Shown in pieces: positions 1 through 6,169 of a stretch of DNA of 6,169 nt (within the stretch, counting starts at the first letter, position 1; every line of letters starts with the position of its first letter). The stretch covers positions 1 through 6,169 of the forward strand of contig CAZENQ010000137.1 in assembly GCA_964513655.1 (NCBI GenBank), in the 5' to 3' direction. The notes beneath the pieces are model-generated. The model was not told the DNA's origin, ran no database searches, and saw only the letters and a program-made list of their open reading frames with translations. Position numbers and translations under genes: made by a program. Origin of the DNA: G020350405 sp964513655. Lineage in GTDB: Bacteria; Planctomycetota; Phycisphaerae; Sedimentisphaerales; Anaerobacaceae.

Positions 1-556
1 TGCCGGCGAGTGTGATGTAGAGGATGTCGCGGTGGAGGATGTGGCTTATTTCGTGTGCGATGACGCCCTGGAGCTCATCGCGGTTTAGCCGGCCCATGAG
101 GCCCGCGGTCACGGCGACAGAGGCGGATTTTGGGTTTCGGCCTGTTGCGAAGGCGTTGGGGGCGGGGTCGGGTATGATATAGACTTTGGGCATTGCAGGC
201 AGGGCGGCGGCGATTTTCATTTCTTCGACGATATTGAACAGCTGAGGGTATTCGTCGTGAGTGACGGGTTTTGCTCTGCTGGTTGCGAGTAGGATTTGGT
301 CGCCGGATGAGAAGCTTATGAGCATCAGGATAAGCCAGAGTGTAGCGGCGAAGGCCAGGCCCCACAGTCCGGCGTGATTGGTTTTAGCCATCTGTGGCGA
401 TTGCGACTGGTTTTGTGGGGTGATAGCCAGGCCGAAAAAGCCACCAGCCGGGTCAAAAATTGAGCCGATTATGTAGCCCAAAAGCAGCAGCACAGCCGCC
501 ATTAAGGCCATCAGGATGATGGAGTTACGCTTGTTGGCTCTAATTAACTCCCACAT
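1..556 (-). CDS. htpX: HtpX-type M48 family membrane metalloprotease, C-terminal part beyond the window
   Basis: This is a zinc-dependent membrane endopeptidase of the HtpX family, which cleaves misfolded or damaged inner-membrane proteins. The first 185 residues are visible, and the frame runs open through the left edge (the family is usually about 290-300 residues). It starts MWELIRANKR, a typical HtpX N-terminus, with an in-frame TAA four codons upstream, so ATG at 556 is the first possible start. Two hydrophobic segments lie at about residues 13-33 and 63-83. The conserved stretch PAPNAFATGR (131-140) and the zinc site HEISH (168-172, with Glu169 catalytic and His168/His172 as ligands) are intact, followed by ILHRD. 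The third zinc ligand, a downstream Glu, is outside the window. A polar, Gln/Ser/Pro-rich loop at about 45-60 separates the two membrane segments. No Shine-Dalgarno sequence is visible. The gene lies 90 bases after lemA, a common pairing. The family call is firm; the exact substrate is unknown. Confidence 0.93.
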   Translation of the reverse strand, partial: MWELIRANKRNSIILMALMAAVLLLLGYIIGSIFDPAGGFFGLAITPQNQSQSPQMAKTNHAGLWGLAFAATLWLILMLISFSSGDQILLATSRAKPVTHDEYPQLFNIVEEMKIAAALPAMPKVYIIPDPAPNAFATGRNPKSASVAVTAGLMGRLNRDELQGVIAHEISHILHRDILYITLAG

Positions 557-646
557 AGTTAGCTTTTAATGTTTAGTTGTTATTATTTTCGGTGGTCAGG
601 GCCTTCGACTTCGGTTTGCTTCGCTCAGGAGGATAATCTTTCCGGA
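557..646. other. lemA-htpX intergenic region
   Basis: This 90-base spacer holds a weak hairpin at the lemA stop codon and a repeat-like segment (602-629). On the minus strand the final ~35 bases before htpX are A/T-rich, with no purine-rich ribosome binding site and no clear -35/-10 pair. I see no strong terminator, so htpX could be read through from lemA. Confidence 0.5.
602..629. repeat. REP-like intergenic sequence (CCTTCGACTTCG...CTTCGCTCAGG)
   Basis: The plus strand reads CCTTCGACTTCGG (602-614), then TTT, then GCTTCGCTCAGG (618-629). These two blocks resemble the halves of a short sequence of the type CCTTCGACTTCGCTCAGG, which I recall as a common dispersed intergenic repeat in several environmental bacterial groups; here the halves are separated by about 10 extra bases containing a second CTTCG. 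Only one copy is in the window, so repetition in the genome cannot be shown. It could also be chance spacer sequence. Confidence 0.33.
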
Positions 647-649
647 TTA
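634..649 (-). other. Weak hairpin overlapping the lemA stop codon
   Basis: The minus strand reads TAATC-CGGAAA-GATTA, a perfect 5-base-pair stem with a 6-base loop that begins at the lemA TAA. The stem is short and A/T-rich and no T-run follows, so it is unlikely to terminate transcription by itself. It may have no function. Confidence 0.25.
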
Positions 650-1204
650 AGTAAAGCTTACTTTTGGCACTTCTCTTTCGGCGGGTGCTTCGAGCTCGAA
701 GAAGTCGCGCTTGGCGAAATTGAATGAGTTCGCAACGATGTTCGAGGGGAACATCTGAATCTTGTTGTTAAAGAAGAGTACCTGGTCATTGTAGCTCTGG
801 CGAGCGAACGAGATTTTGTTTTCGGTGCTGGTCAACTCTTCCTGGACGGAAAGGAAATTCTGATTGGCCTTCAGGTCGGGGTAGTTTTCGACGACGAGCA
901 TGAACTTGCTGAGGGCTTCGCCGAGCGCGCCTTCAGCCTTTGAGGCCTCGGAGACGTTCTTTGCACCCATGGCCTTGCTTCTTGCCTCGGTAATGGCCTC
1001 AAAAGTCCCTCTCTCGTGCTTCATGTAGCCTTTGGCAGTATCGACGAGGTTGGGAATCAGGTCGTGGCGGCGTTTTAGCTGGACGTCAATCTGTGACCAG
1101 GCATTGCCCACCTGGTTGCGAAGCCGAATCAGAGCGTTGTAGATGCCGACGACGAAGGCAATCAGCACGCCAATGACAACGGCGGCAATAATTAGTGGAA
1201 CCAT
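647..1204 (-). CDS. lemA: LemA family membrane protein
   Basis: This is a small membrane-anchored helical protein of the LemA family. Its biochemical role is not settled; it is often encoded beside HtpX or other membrane-stress genes. The 185 residues match the usual length of 180-200. A single N-terminal membrane segment spans about residues 3-22, with the rest predicted as a helical domain, probably outside the membrane. Family hallmarks are present in order: RRHDLIPNLV (45-54), GYMKHE (59-64), the ENYPDLKANQNF block (106-117), LTSTENKISFARQSYND (124-140), FPSNIVA (152-158) and a final FFELEAP (168-174). The start is supported by a Shine-Dalgarno sequence 7 bases upstream. It lies 105 bases after a GH2 gene and 90 bases before htpX. 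It may be co-transcribed with either; the link to htpX is the better supported from family knowledge. No defects are seen. Confidence 0.96.
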   Translation of the reverse strand: MVPLIIAAVVIGVLIAFVVGIYNALIRLRNQVGNAWSQIDVQLKRRHDLIPNLVDTAKGYMKHERGTFEAITEARSKAMGAKNVSEASKAEGALGEALSKFMLVVENYPDLKANQNFLSVQEELTSTENKISFARQSYNDQVLFFNNKIQMFPSNIVANSFNFAKRDFFELEAPAEREVPKVSFT

Positions 1205-1210
1205 AATTAT

Positions 1211-1217
1211 TCTCCTT
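1211..1217 (-). promoter_or_regulatory. Ribosome binding site of lemA
   Basis: The minus strand reads AAGGAGA, with the AGGAG core (1212-1216) 7 bases before the ATG at 1204. It fixes the lemA start. The sequence and spacing are nearly the same as for the complete GH2 gene (AAGGAGAATAA in both). Confidence 0.85.
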
Positions 1218-1259
1218 CTTTAAAACCGATAAATTGAACTCTACATAGAATAACGGACG

Positions 1260-1275
1260 GCGGTTATTTTACCGC
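1260..1275. other. Small inverted repeat upstream of lemA
   Basis: GCGGT and ACCGC form a 5-base-pair G/C-rich stem around a 6-base A/T loop. No T-run follows on either strand, so it is not a typical intrinsic terminator. It could attenuate read-through from the GH2 genes, act as a regulator site, or be chance. Confidence 0.25.
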
Positions 1276-1309
1276 ATATGGCTGCTAATGGCCACAATAG
1301 TTTTTGTTT

Positions 1310-4300
1310 TCAGAGCTCTTCCGGGAATGCGCGTCGTGCGAGGTCGTTCATATTGCCCATTTTTGTACTGTATGGGCGGAGGCGGAACTTGTAGCTGTAG
1401 GGCCTGGGGGGTAATCTGAATTCCTTGTGCGGCCGGGAGCGGTCTTTTCGCCAGCCGCCGTCGTCTCCGCCGACGCCCATCTGTTTGTAGTCCAGATTGA
1501 CTGTGATGGTGTCGCGTCGCGGCAGCTCATTTATGTGCTTGGCGTCTTCGAGGTCCTGCATTGTGTAGGGCCAGGCGCTGACGCTCAAAAGGGGCATACC
1601 TACGGCGAGCAGGCCGAGGCCGTCTTTGTCTGTCAGGGTAAGCCAGCGTACGTCGACTTTGTTGCCGTTTTCCTGCGGGCGGACGTAGTCGTGAATCTGG
1701 TCTTCTACCGAACCGGAATAGATGCCTACGGCGGCACCGGTCTTTCTGTCGGAGTATGTTTCATGCGGTCCCCGGCCGTACCAGGTCAAGGTGTTGAAAC
1801 GGCCGGGCATTGCCATCTGCATGCCGAAGCGGGGCAGGTTAGCAAGCTCGCCTTTGGGCTTCATGCTACTTTCGACAATCACGTCGCCACTTCCATAAAT
1901 GGTGTAGATGCACTTGTAGTCGGAACCTCCAGCAGGCAGCACGGCCTCGGTGGTGATTCGGACAAGGTGCGGTTTCGATTGTTCGGCAATAACCGAGTTG
2001 ACGGTGCGGTTTTGACCGGCGTTTCTCCAGATTGCGGAGCGGATGGGCATTCCACCGGCAGGGAACCTGAAAGTCGGGTCCCACTTGCACTCAATATCAT
2101 TGTCGGTCGGTACGCGCCAGAAGTTTGGAATCAGGGGTGTGGCGATTAGCTCTTTACCTTTGAATTTGAATGACTCAATGGCACCGGTCTGTTTACCGAT
2201 GGTGAGCGTGAAATTCTTTCCGCTGATTTTGACTGCTTTGGCGGATTCCTTAAGTTTGAGGCTCTGCATGTCTTCGGTGTTGGCCTCGGCAACCGGGGGG
2301 ACGTCAAATGGTAATTTGTACTGGTCCCATGCGAGGACATGGCCTCGGTCGGCCCAGGAGGTGTCGTCGGCGAGCGTGGAGGTGATTTTGAGCCAGTATT
2401 CGGCGCCGGGTTTTAGTTGTGGTCTTTCAAATGGAACTGTGACCTGTTGCTCGGCGTGCGAGGCGAGTGACATTCTAGGTAGTCTGCCGCTCTGCAGGAC
2501 CTGGTCGTCGACGGTCATTTCCCAGGAAATATCCACGAAGTCGAGGCTCAAGAAATCATATTTGTTTCGGATTTTGATTGTTCCTCTGGCGAGGTCAACG
2601 GGTTCTGCCTTTATTTGCTGGTAGACTTTTTTTGTTTCGCAAAGTTCGGGTTCAGGCTGGCGGGCTGGACCGACGATGCCGTTGCAAACCATAGAACCGT
2701 CGGAGGGTATGTCCGATGGGCCGTAGTCGCCGCCATAGGTATAGTACATCTTTCCTTCGGAGTCGTGGGCGCGGAGGGCCTTGTCGGCCCAGTCCCAGAT
2801 GAATCCTCCGATGAGGCGATTGGGTTTTTCGATGAGGTCCCAATAGTCCTGAATGCTTCCGAGGGCGTTTCCTCTTGCATAGCAGTATTCACAGAGGATG
2901 ATAGGGCGGCGGTCGATTTTGTTTTCGAGCTTTTCGGAGAGCAGCCAGATGGTGTCGTACATACGGCTTCTCATGTCGACATAGGGCGGGTCGGCAGGAT
3001 GGTCCTGGGCGCCTTCGTAGTGGATGTAGCGCGTGGGGTCGTAGTCGTGAATCCAGCCTGCCATTGCGGCGTGATTCGGGCCGCAGCCTGATTCGTTGCC
3101 GAGCGACCAGAAGATAACCGAGGGGTGGTTCTTGTCGCGCTCGACCACACGGATTGCGCGTTGGACGAAGGCGGCGTGCCATTTTGGGTCATTTGACAAT
3201 AAGCCGGCGATGCCGTGGGTTTCGAGGTTTGTCTCGTCAATGAGGTAGATTCCGTATTTGTCGCAGAGGTCATACCACTTCGGGTCATCGGGATAATGAC
3301 AGGTGCGGACGGCGTTGATGTTGTTTTGCTTCATTAGTTTGATATCGAGTATCATATGTTCGAGGGGGATATAGTCACCGAGGTCGGGGTGTGCTTCGTG
3401 GCGGTTGACGCCATAGAGCAGAACCTCCCGGCCGTTGATGAGGAGTCGTTCATTTTTAAGTTCGACTTTGCGGAAACCTACCTTGCAGCTTTCGGCCTCG
3501 ATGGTGTCGCCATTGGCATCGATAAGTGTAAGTACAAGTGTGTAGAGGTTTGGTGTTTCGGCAGACCATTTTTTGGGATTGTTTACCTCACCCTGCAGGA
3601 GGGGGAAATTGACGGTACTTCTTTGTGTTGCGTACCATTCTCTTACAATTGTTTTGGCGTCAGTCTTGAGCGGTGTTGAGAAGATGGGCTTTTCTTGTGA
3701 GTCGTAAAGCTGGGCCTGAACGGTCCAGCCGGCGAGATTCTGGTTTTTGAAATTGCTGAGTCTGGGACGAATCATAAGCGTTGCGTCTTTGTATTGGTCG
3801 TCAAGTTCAGTGCGGACGAAGAAGTCGGAGATACGTACAGGGGGCGCGGAGAACAGGTAGACGTCACGGTAGATGCCGCTTAGGCGCCAAGTGTCCTGGT
3901 CTTCGAGATAGCTGCCGTCGCACCAGCGGTAGACCTCTGCTGCGAGGACGTTTTTGCCGGGCCTGAGATATTTTGTGATGTTGAATTCGGCCGGTGTCAT
4001 GGAGCCCTGGCTGTAGCCGACCTTCTCGCCGTTGAGCCAGAGGTAAAATGCGCTCTTGACTCCATCGAAGTGTATGAAGACTTGTCTGGCGGTCCAGTTA
4101 TCAGGGATAGTGAATTCGGTGCGGTATGAGCCGACGGGATTGTTGTCGTGAGGGATGTACGGCGGGTTGGGATTCTTGGGGTGGAAGGGGAACGTTACAT
4201 TGGTGTAGATGGGGATGCCGTAGCCATACAACTGCCAGTTGCCGGGGACGGGGATATCATCCCAGCGGCTAACGTCGTAATCGGGCTTATAAAAGTCCTT

Positions 4301-4567
4301 CGGTCTGTCGGCGGGCTTTTTGACCCAGTGGAATTTCCACTTGCCATTGAGCGATTTGTGGAACGGTGAGGCTTCGCGGGTGCCAATCAGCGCGGTCTGA
4401 ATGTCGGGATAGGGCATAAGGGTACAGTGGGCGGGCTCTTTGTTTTTGCCAATCATCATGGGGTCTTCCCAGTCAGGTGCCAAGTTGGCCAGCAACGGTG
4501 TTGTGAAAGAAGCCAAAATTAAAATTAGAGTCGAGACCTTAGTGACGTCGAGATTTAACAGTTGCAT
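1310..4567 (-). CDS. Secreted GH2 LacZ-type beta-galactosidase, complete
   Basis: This is a 1085-residue retaining glycosidase of family GH2, LacZ type (E. coli LacZ is 1023), expected to release terminal beta-D-galactose or a close relative. Residues 1-27 look like a signal peptide (hydrophobic 11-26, possible cut after LLA), so it acts in the periplasm or outside. Domains: sugar-binding jelly roll about 70-240, Ig-like 240-370, TIM barrel 371-655, second Ig-like 660-755, large C-terminal beta-sandwich 780-1064. LacZ residues kept: Asn123, Asp225, His390, His424, metal ligands Glu449/His451, acid/base Glu492 (SLGNESG), nucleophile Glu560 (ILCEY), Trp591, Asn629 and the Trp of GVGGDDGGW (1031-1039). 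Odd points: Tyr563 and Arg565 replace LacZ His540 and Met542, Met626 replaces Phe601, and about 19 extra residues follow the normal C-terminus. It lies 31 bases after its paralog and has a clear ribosome binding site. Galactosidase activity is inferred; the changed loop could alter specificity. Confidence 0.95.
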   Translation of the reverse strand: MQLLNLDVTKVSTLILILASFTTPLLANLAPDWEDPMMIGKNKEPAHCTLMPYPDIQTALIGTREASPFHKSLNGKWKFHWVKKPADRPKDFYKPDYDVSRWDDIPVPGNWQLYGYGIPIYTNVTFPFHPKNPNPPYIPHDNNPVGSYRTEFTIPDNWTARQVFIHFDGVKSAFYLWLNGEKVGYSQGSMTPAEFNITKYLRPGKNVLAAEVYRWCDGSYLEDQDTWRLSGIYRDVYLFSAPPVRISDFFVRTELDDQYKDATLMIRPRLSNFKNQNLAGWTVQAQLYDSQEKPIFSTPLKTDAKTIVREWYATQRSTVNFPLLQGEVNNPKKWSAETPNLYTLVLTLIDANGDTIEAESCKVGFRKVELKNERLLINGREVLLYGVNRHEAHPDLGDYIPLEHMILDIKLMKQNNINAVRTCHYPDDPKWYDLCDKYGIYLIDETNLETHGIAGLLSNDPKWHAAFVQRAIRVVERDKNHPSVIFWSLGNESGCGPNHAAMAGWIHDYDPTRYIHYEGAQDHPADPPYVDMRSRMYDTIWLLSEKLENKIDRRPIILCEYCYARGNALGSIQDYWDLIEKPNRLIGGFIWDWADKALRAHDSEGKMYYTYGGDYGPSDIPSDGSMVCNGIVGPARQPEPELCETKKVYQQIKAEPVDLARGTIKIRNKYDFLSLDFVDISWEMTVDDQVLQSGRLPRMSLASHAEQQVTVPFERPQLKPGAEYWLKITSTLADDTSWADRGHVLAWDQYKLPFDVPPVAEANTEDMQSLKLKESAKAVKISGKNFTLTIGKQTGAIESFKFKGKELIATPLIPNFWRVPTDNDIECKWDPTFRFPAGGMPIRSAIWRNAGQNRTVNSVIAEQSKPHLVRITTEAVLPAGGSDYKCIYTIYGSGDVIVESSMKPKGELANLPRFGMQMAMPGRFNTLTWYGRGPHETYSDRKTGAAVGIYSGSVEDQIHDYVRPQENGNKVDVRWLTLTDKDGLGLLAVGMPLLSVSAWPYTMQDLEDAKHINELPRRDTITVNLDYKQMGVGGDDGGWRKDRSRPHKEFRLPPRPYSYKFRLRPYSTKMGNMNDLARRAFPEEL

Positions 4568-4574
4568 TTTTATT

Positions 4575-4580
4575 CTCCTT
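4575..4580 (-). promoter_or_regulatory. Ribosome binding site of the complete GH2 gene
   Basis: The minus strand reads AAGGAG in the 31-base gap after the upstream GH2 stop codon, 7 bases before the ATG at 4567. It selects this start over the internal Met37/Met38, and so keeps the signal peptide in the protein. Confidence 0.85.
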
Positions 4581-4598
4581 TAAGCACGAGCAGAATCT

Positions 4599-6169
4599 TT
4601 ACTGATCTATAGTCGGCAAGGCCCGCCGAGCAAGCGTGCCGATGTCGCCCATTTCCGGGGTGATGGCCTGGAGGCGGAAGCTGTAGCTGTAGGTTTTCAA
4701 TGGCAGGCGGTACTCGGGGTGGGGCCTTGCTCTTTCTGTCCAGCCATCGTCGCTGCCTACGCCCATCTGTTTGTAATCGAGGTTGACGGTAATGGTATCA
4801 CGTCGCGGCAGCTCGTGAATGTGCTTTGCTTTTTCGAGGTCTTCCATTGTATAGGGCCATGCGCTTGCGTATAAAAGCGGCATACCTACAGCGAGCAGGC
4901 CGAAGCCATCTTCATCGGTAAAGGCGACCCAGCGGACATCGGTTCTGTTGGCGTTTTCCTGTGGGCGGACGTAGTCGTGGATAAGCTCCTCAACCTGGCC
5001 GGAATAAAGTCCGACTGCGGCGCCGGTGTTTCTGTCCCAGTAGGTTTCGTGTGGCCCTCGGCCGAACCAGGTCATCTTATTGAACCGGTCGGGTATGGCC
5101 ATTTGCATTCCGAGACGCGGCATCTCGGGAATTTTGAGGCTCTCCGGTACAAGGTCGTTTTTGACGATTACGTCGCCGCTGCCGTAGACGGTGTAGGTGT
5201 GGTAATAGTCGTTGTCGCCGGCGCCTTCCGGCAGTACTACGTGGGCGACGATTCGTACAACCTGAGATTTTATTTGCTCAGCGGTGACAGATTTGACGGT
5301 TCGGTCGTGTGCGGCGGTTCTCCAGACGCCTAATCTTATTGGCATTCCGCCGATTGGAGTTTCGGTCGTATGGTCCCATTTCTCTTCAATGTCGTTATCG
5401 GTGGGTTTTCGCCAGAAGTTGGGGATTAGCGGAGAAGTTACAAGCTCGGAGCCGCCGAAGGTGAAGGACTCGATGGCAGCGGTTTTCTTTCCGATTGTAA
5501 GTGTAAAGTTTTTACCTGTGACGGTGAATGCGTCAGCTGTGTCCTGCAGTTTCAACTTTGGCATTTTTTTTACGTTCTCTTCGTGAGCTGGTGGGGCGTC
5601 GAAGGGCAATTCGAGCTGGTCCCAGGCGACGATGTGGCCGCGGTTTGCCCAGAGGGTGTCCTCGGCCAAGGCGAAAGTGATTTTGAGGTAGTATTCGGTG
5701 CCCGGTTTTAACTTCGGTTTTTCAAAGGGCACGGTGACGACTTTTGCTTTTTTGGCGGGTAAATTCATTTTTGGCAGAGAGCCCTGCTGAATAACCTTTC
5801 CATCCTGTGTCAGTTCCCAGTCGATGTCGACGAAGTCGAGGGTGAGGAAATCGTACTTGTTTCGGATTCGGATTTTGCCGGGAGTAAGGTCGACGGGTTC
5901 AGCTTTTATATACTGGTAGACCTTTTTTACTTCGTAGTATTCGGGTTCGGGGTCTCTGTCGGGGCCGACGATGCCGTCGGCGATCATGGTCCCGTCGGAT
6001 GGTGTTCCCGGCGGGCCGTAGTCGCCGCCATAGGCCCAGAACATTTTGCCGTCAGGGGAGAACTCTCTGAGGGCCTTGTCGGCCCAGTCCCAGATTAACG
6101 CTCCGACCAGATTTTTGTGTGTTTCGAAGGCATCCTGATACTCCTGGAGGTTTCCGACGGCATTGCCCC
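4599..6169 (-). CDS. GH2 LacZ-type beta-galactosidase paralog, N-terminal part beyond the window
   Basis: This is the C-terminal half of a second LacZ-type GH2 glycosidase. The frame stays open to the right edge (41 residues beyond the first internal Met at 6044), so 522 residues are visible. They cover the last part of the TIM barrel (about 1-90, with the substrate-site Trp26 in IWDWAD), the second Ig-like domain (about 100-195) and the C-terminal beta-sandwich (about 215-500), with NFWRKPTDNDI, GRGPHETY and GVGSDDGW. The visible part begins at the Gly-Asn six residues after the nucleophile, so both catalytic Glu residues and any signal peptide are off the edge. It is about 60% identical by eye to the neighbouring GH2 protein and shares its C-terminal tail. 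Asp64 stands where LacZ has Asn604 (galactose O6 and sodium site) and the complete copy has Asn. It is first of the pair in transcription; an intact gene is likely but not proven. Confidence 0.93.
   Translation of the reverse strand, partial: GNAVGNLQEYQDAFETHKNLVGALIWDWADKALREFSPDGKMFWAYGGDYGPPGTPSDGTMIADGIVGPDRDPEPEYYEVKKVYQYIKAEPVDLTPGKIRIRNKYDFLTLDFVDIDWELTQDGKVIQQGSLPKMNLPAKKAKVVTVPFEKPKLKPGTEYYLKITFALAEDTLWANRGHIVAWDQLELPFDAPPAHEENVKKMPKLKLQDTADAFTVTGKNFTLTIGKKTAAIESFTFGGSELVTSPLIPNFWRKPTDNDIEEKWDHTTETPIGGMPIRLGVWRTAAHDRTVKSVTAEQIKSQVVRIVAHVVLPEGAGDNDYYHTYTVYGSGDVIVKNDLVPESLKIPEMPRLGMQMAIPDRFNKMTWFGRGPHETYWDRNTGAAVGLYSGQVEELIHDYVRPQENANRTDVRWVAFTDEDGFGLLAVGMPLLYASAWPYTMEDLEKAKHIHELPRRDTITVNLDYKQMGVGSDDGWTERARPHPEYRLPLKTYSYSFRLQAITPEMGDIGTLARRALPTIDQ

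Larger units (their letters stand above)
1205..1309. other. Intergenic region between GH2 beta-galactosidase and lemA
   Basis: This 105-base gap is the longest in the window and the likeliest place for a lemA promoter. On the minus strand TAAAAT (1266-1271) is a possible -10 box, but TTGTGG, the nearest -35-like hexamer, is 20 bases upstream, which is too far for a good sigma-70 site. A small hairpin covers the same place. I cannot tell a promoter from chance A/T-rich sequence here. Confidence 0.3.

Noticed and set aside
75..365. 96-codon minus-strand open frame rich in Arg and Pro
   Set aside because: It is an out-of-frame shadow of htpX, whose true frame runs from 556 to the edge and contains HEISH.
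1260..1275. Intrinsic terminator between the GH2 gene and lemA
   Set aside because: The stem is only 5 base pairs and no T-run follows on either strand.
1427..2149. 240-codon plus-strand open frame
   Set aside because: It lies antisense to the conserved C-terminal domain of the complete GH2 gene and has no recognisable domain or start signal.
2043..3091. Plus-strand open frames of 193 and 158 codons
   Set aside because: They are antisense to GH2 coding sequence with strong family motifs; their composition fits a mirrored coding frame.
1310..4567. Possible frameshift or inactivation in the complete GH2 gene
   Set aside because: The frame is unbroken over 1085 codons and both catalytic Glu residues and the metal ligands are present.
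4599..6044. A separate short GH2 gene starting at the Met at 6044
   Set aside because: The same frame continues upstream to the window edge with conserved GH2 sequence (IWDWADKAL), so this Met is internal.

Overview
All genes in this window lie on the minus strand, so they read from right to left. In transcription order they are: a GH2 LacZ-type beta-galactosidase cut by the right edge (4599-6169), a complete secreted GH2 LacZ-type beta-galactosidase (1310-4567), a LemA family membrane protein (647-1204), and an HtpX-type M48 metalloprotease cut by the left edge (1-556). Only about 225 bases separate the genes. I see no RNA gene, insertion sequence, CRISPR array or origin.

The organism is a Gram-negative-type bacterium with roughly balanced base composition. 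The N-terminal sequence of the secreted beta-galactosidase and the doubling of GH2 genes resemble polysaccharide-degrading Planctomycetes (Phycisphaerae and relatives), Verrucomicrobia or Bacteroidetes. I lean towards a Phycisphaerae-like planctomycete, but this is an impression from protein style, with no marker gene to confirm it.

The right two thirds (1310-6169) is a tandem pair of paralogous GH2 enzymes 31 bases apart, almost certainly co-transcribed. They are about 60% identical by eye over the shared C-terminal half, including a tail beyond the normal LacZ end. They differ at sugar-site positions: the complete copy has Tyr and Arg where E. coli LacZ has His540 and Met542, and the partial copy has Asp where LacZ has Asn604. 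They probably remove terminal beta-galactose or a related sugar from oligosaccharides outside the cytoplasm, possibly with divided specificity.

The left fifth holds lemA followed by htpX, a pair often found together and linked to membrane protein quality control. The 105-base gap before lemA may or may not break the transcription unit. lemA and the complete GH2 gene have almost the same Shine-Dalgarno region, while htpX has none visible. The lemA-htpX gap carries a short sequence resembling a dispersed intergenic repeat.

I found no clearly new multi-gene system. The most interesting points are the altered nucleophile loop of the complete GH2 enzyme and the divergence between the two copies.
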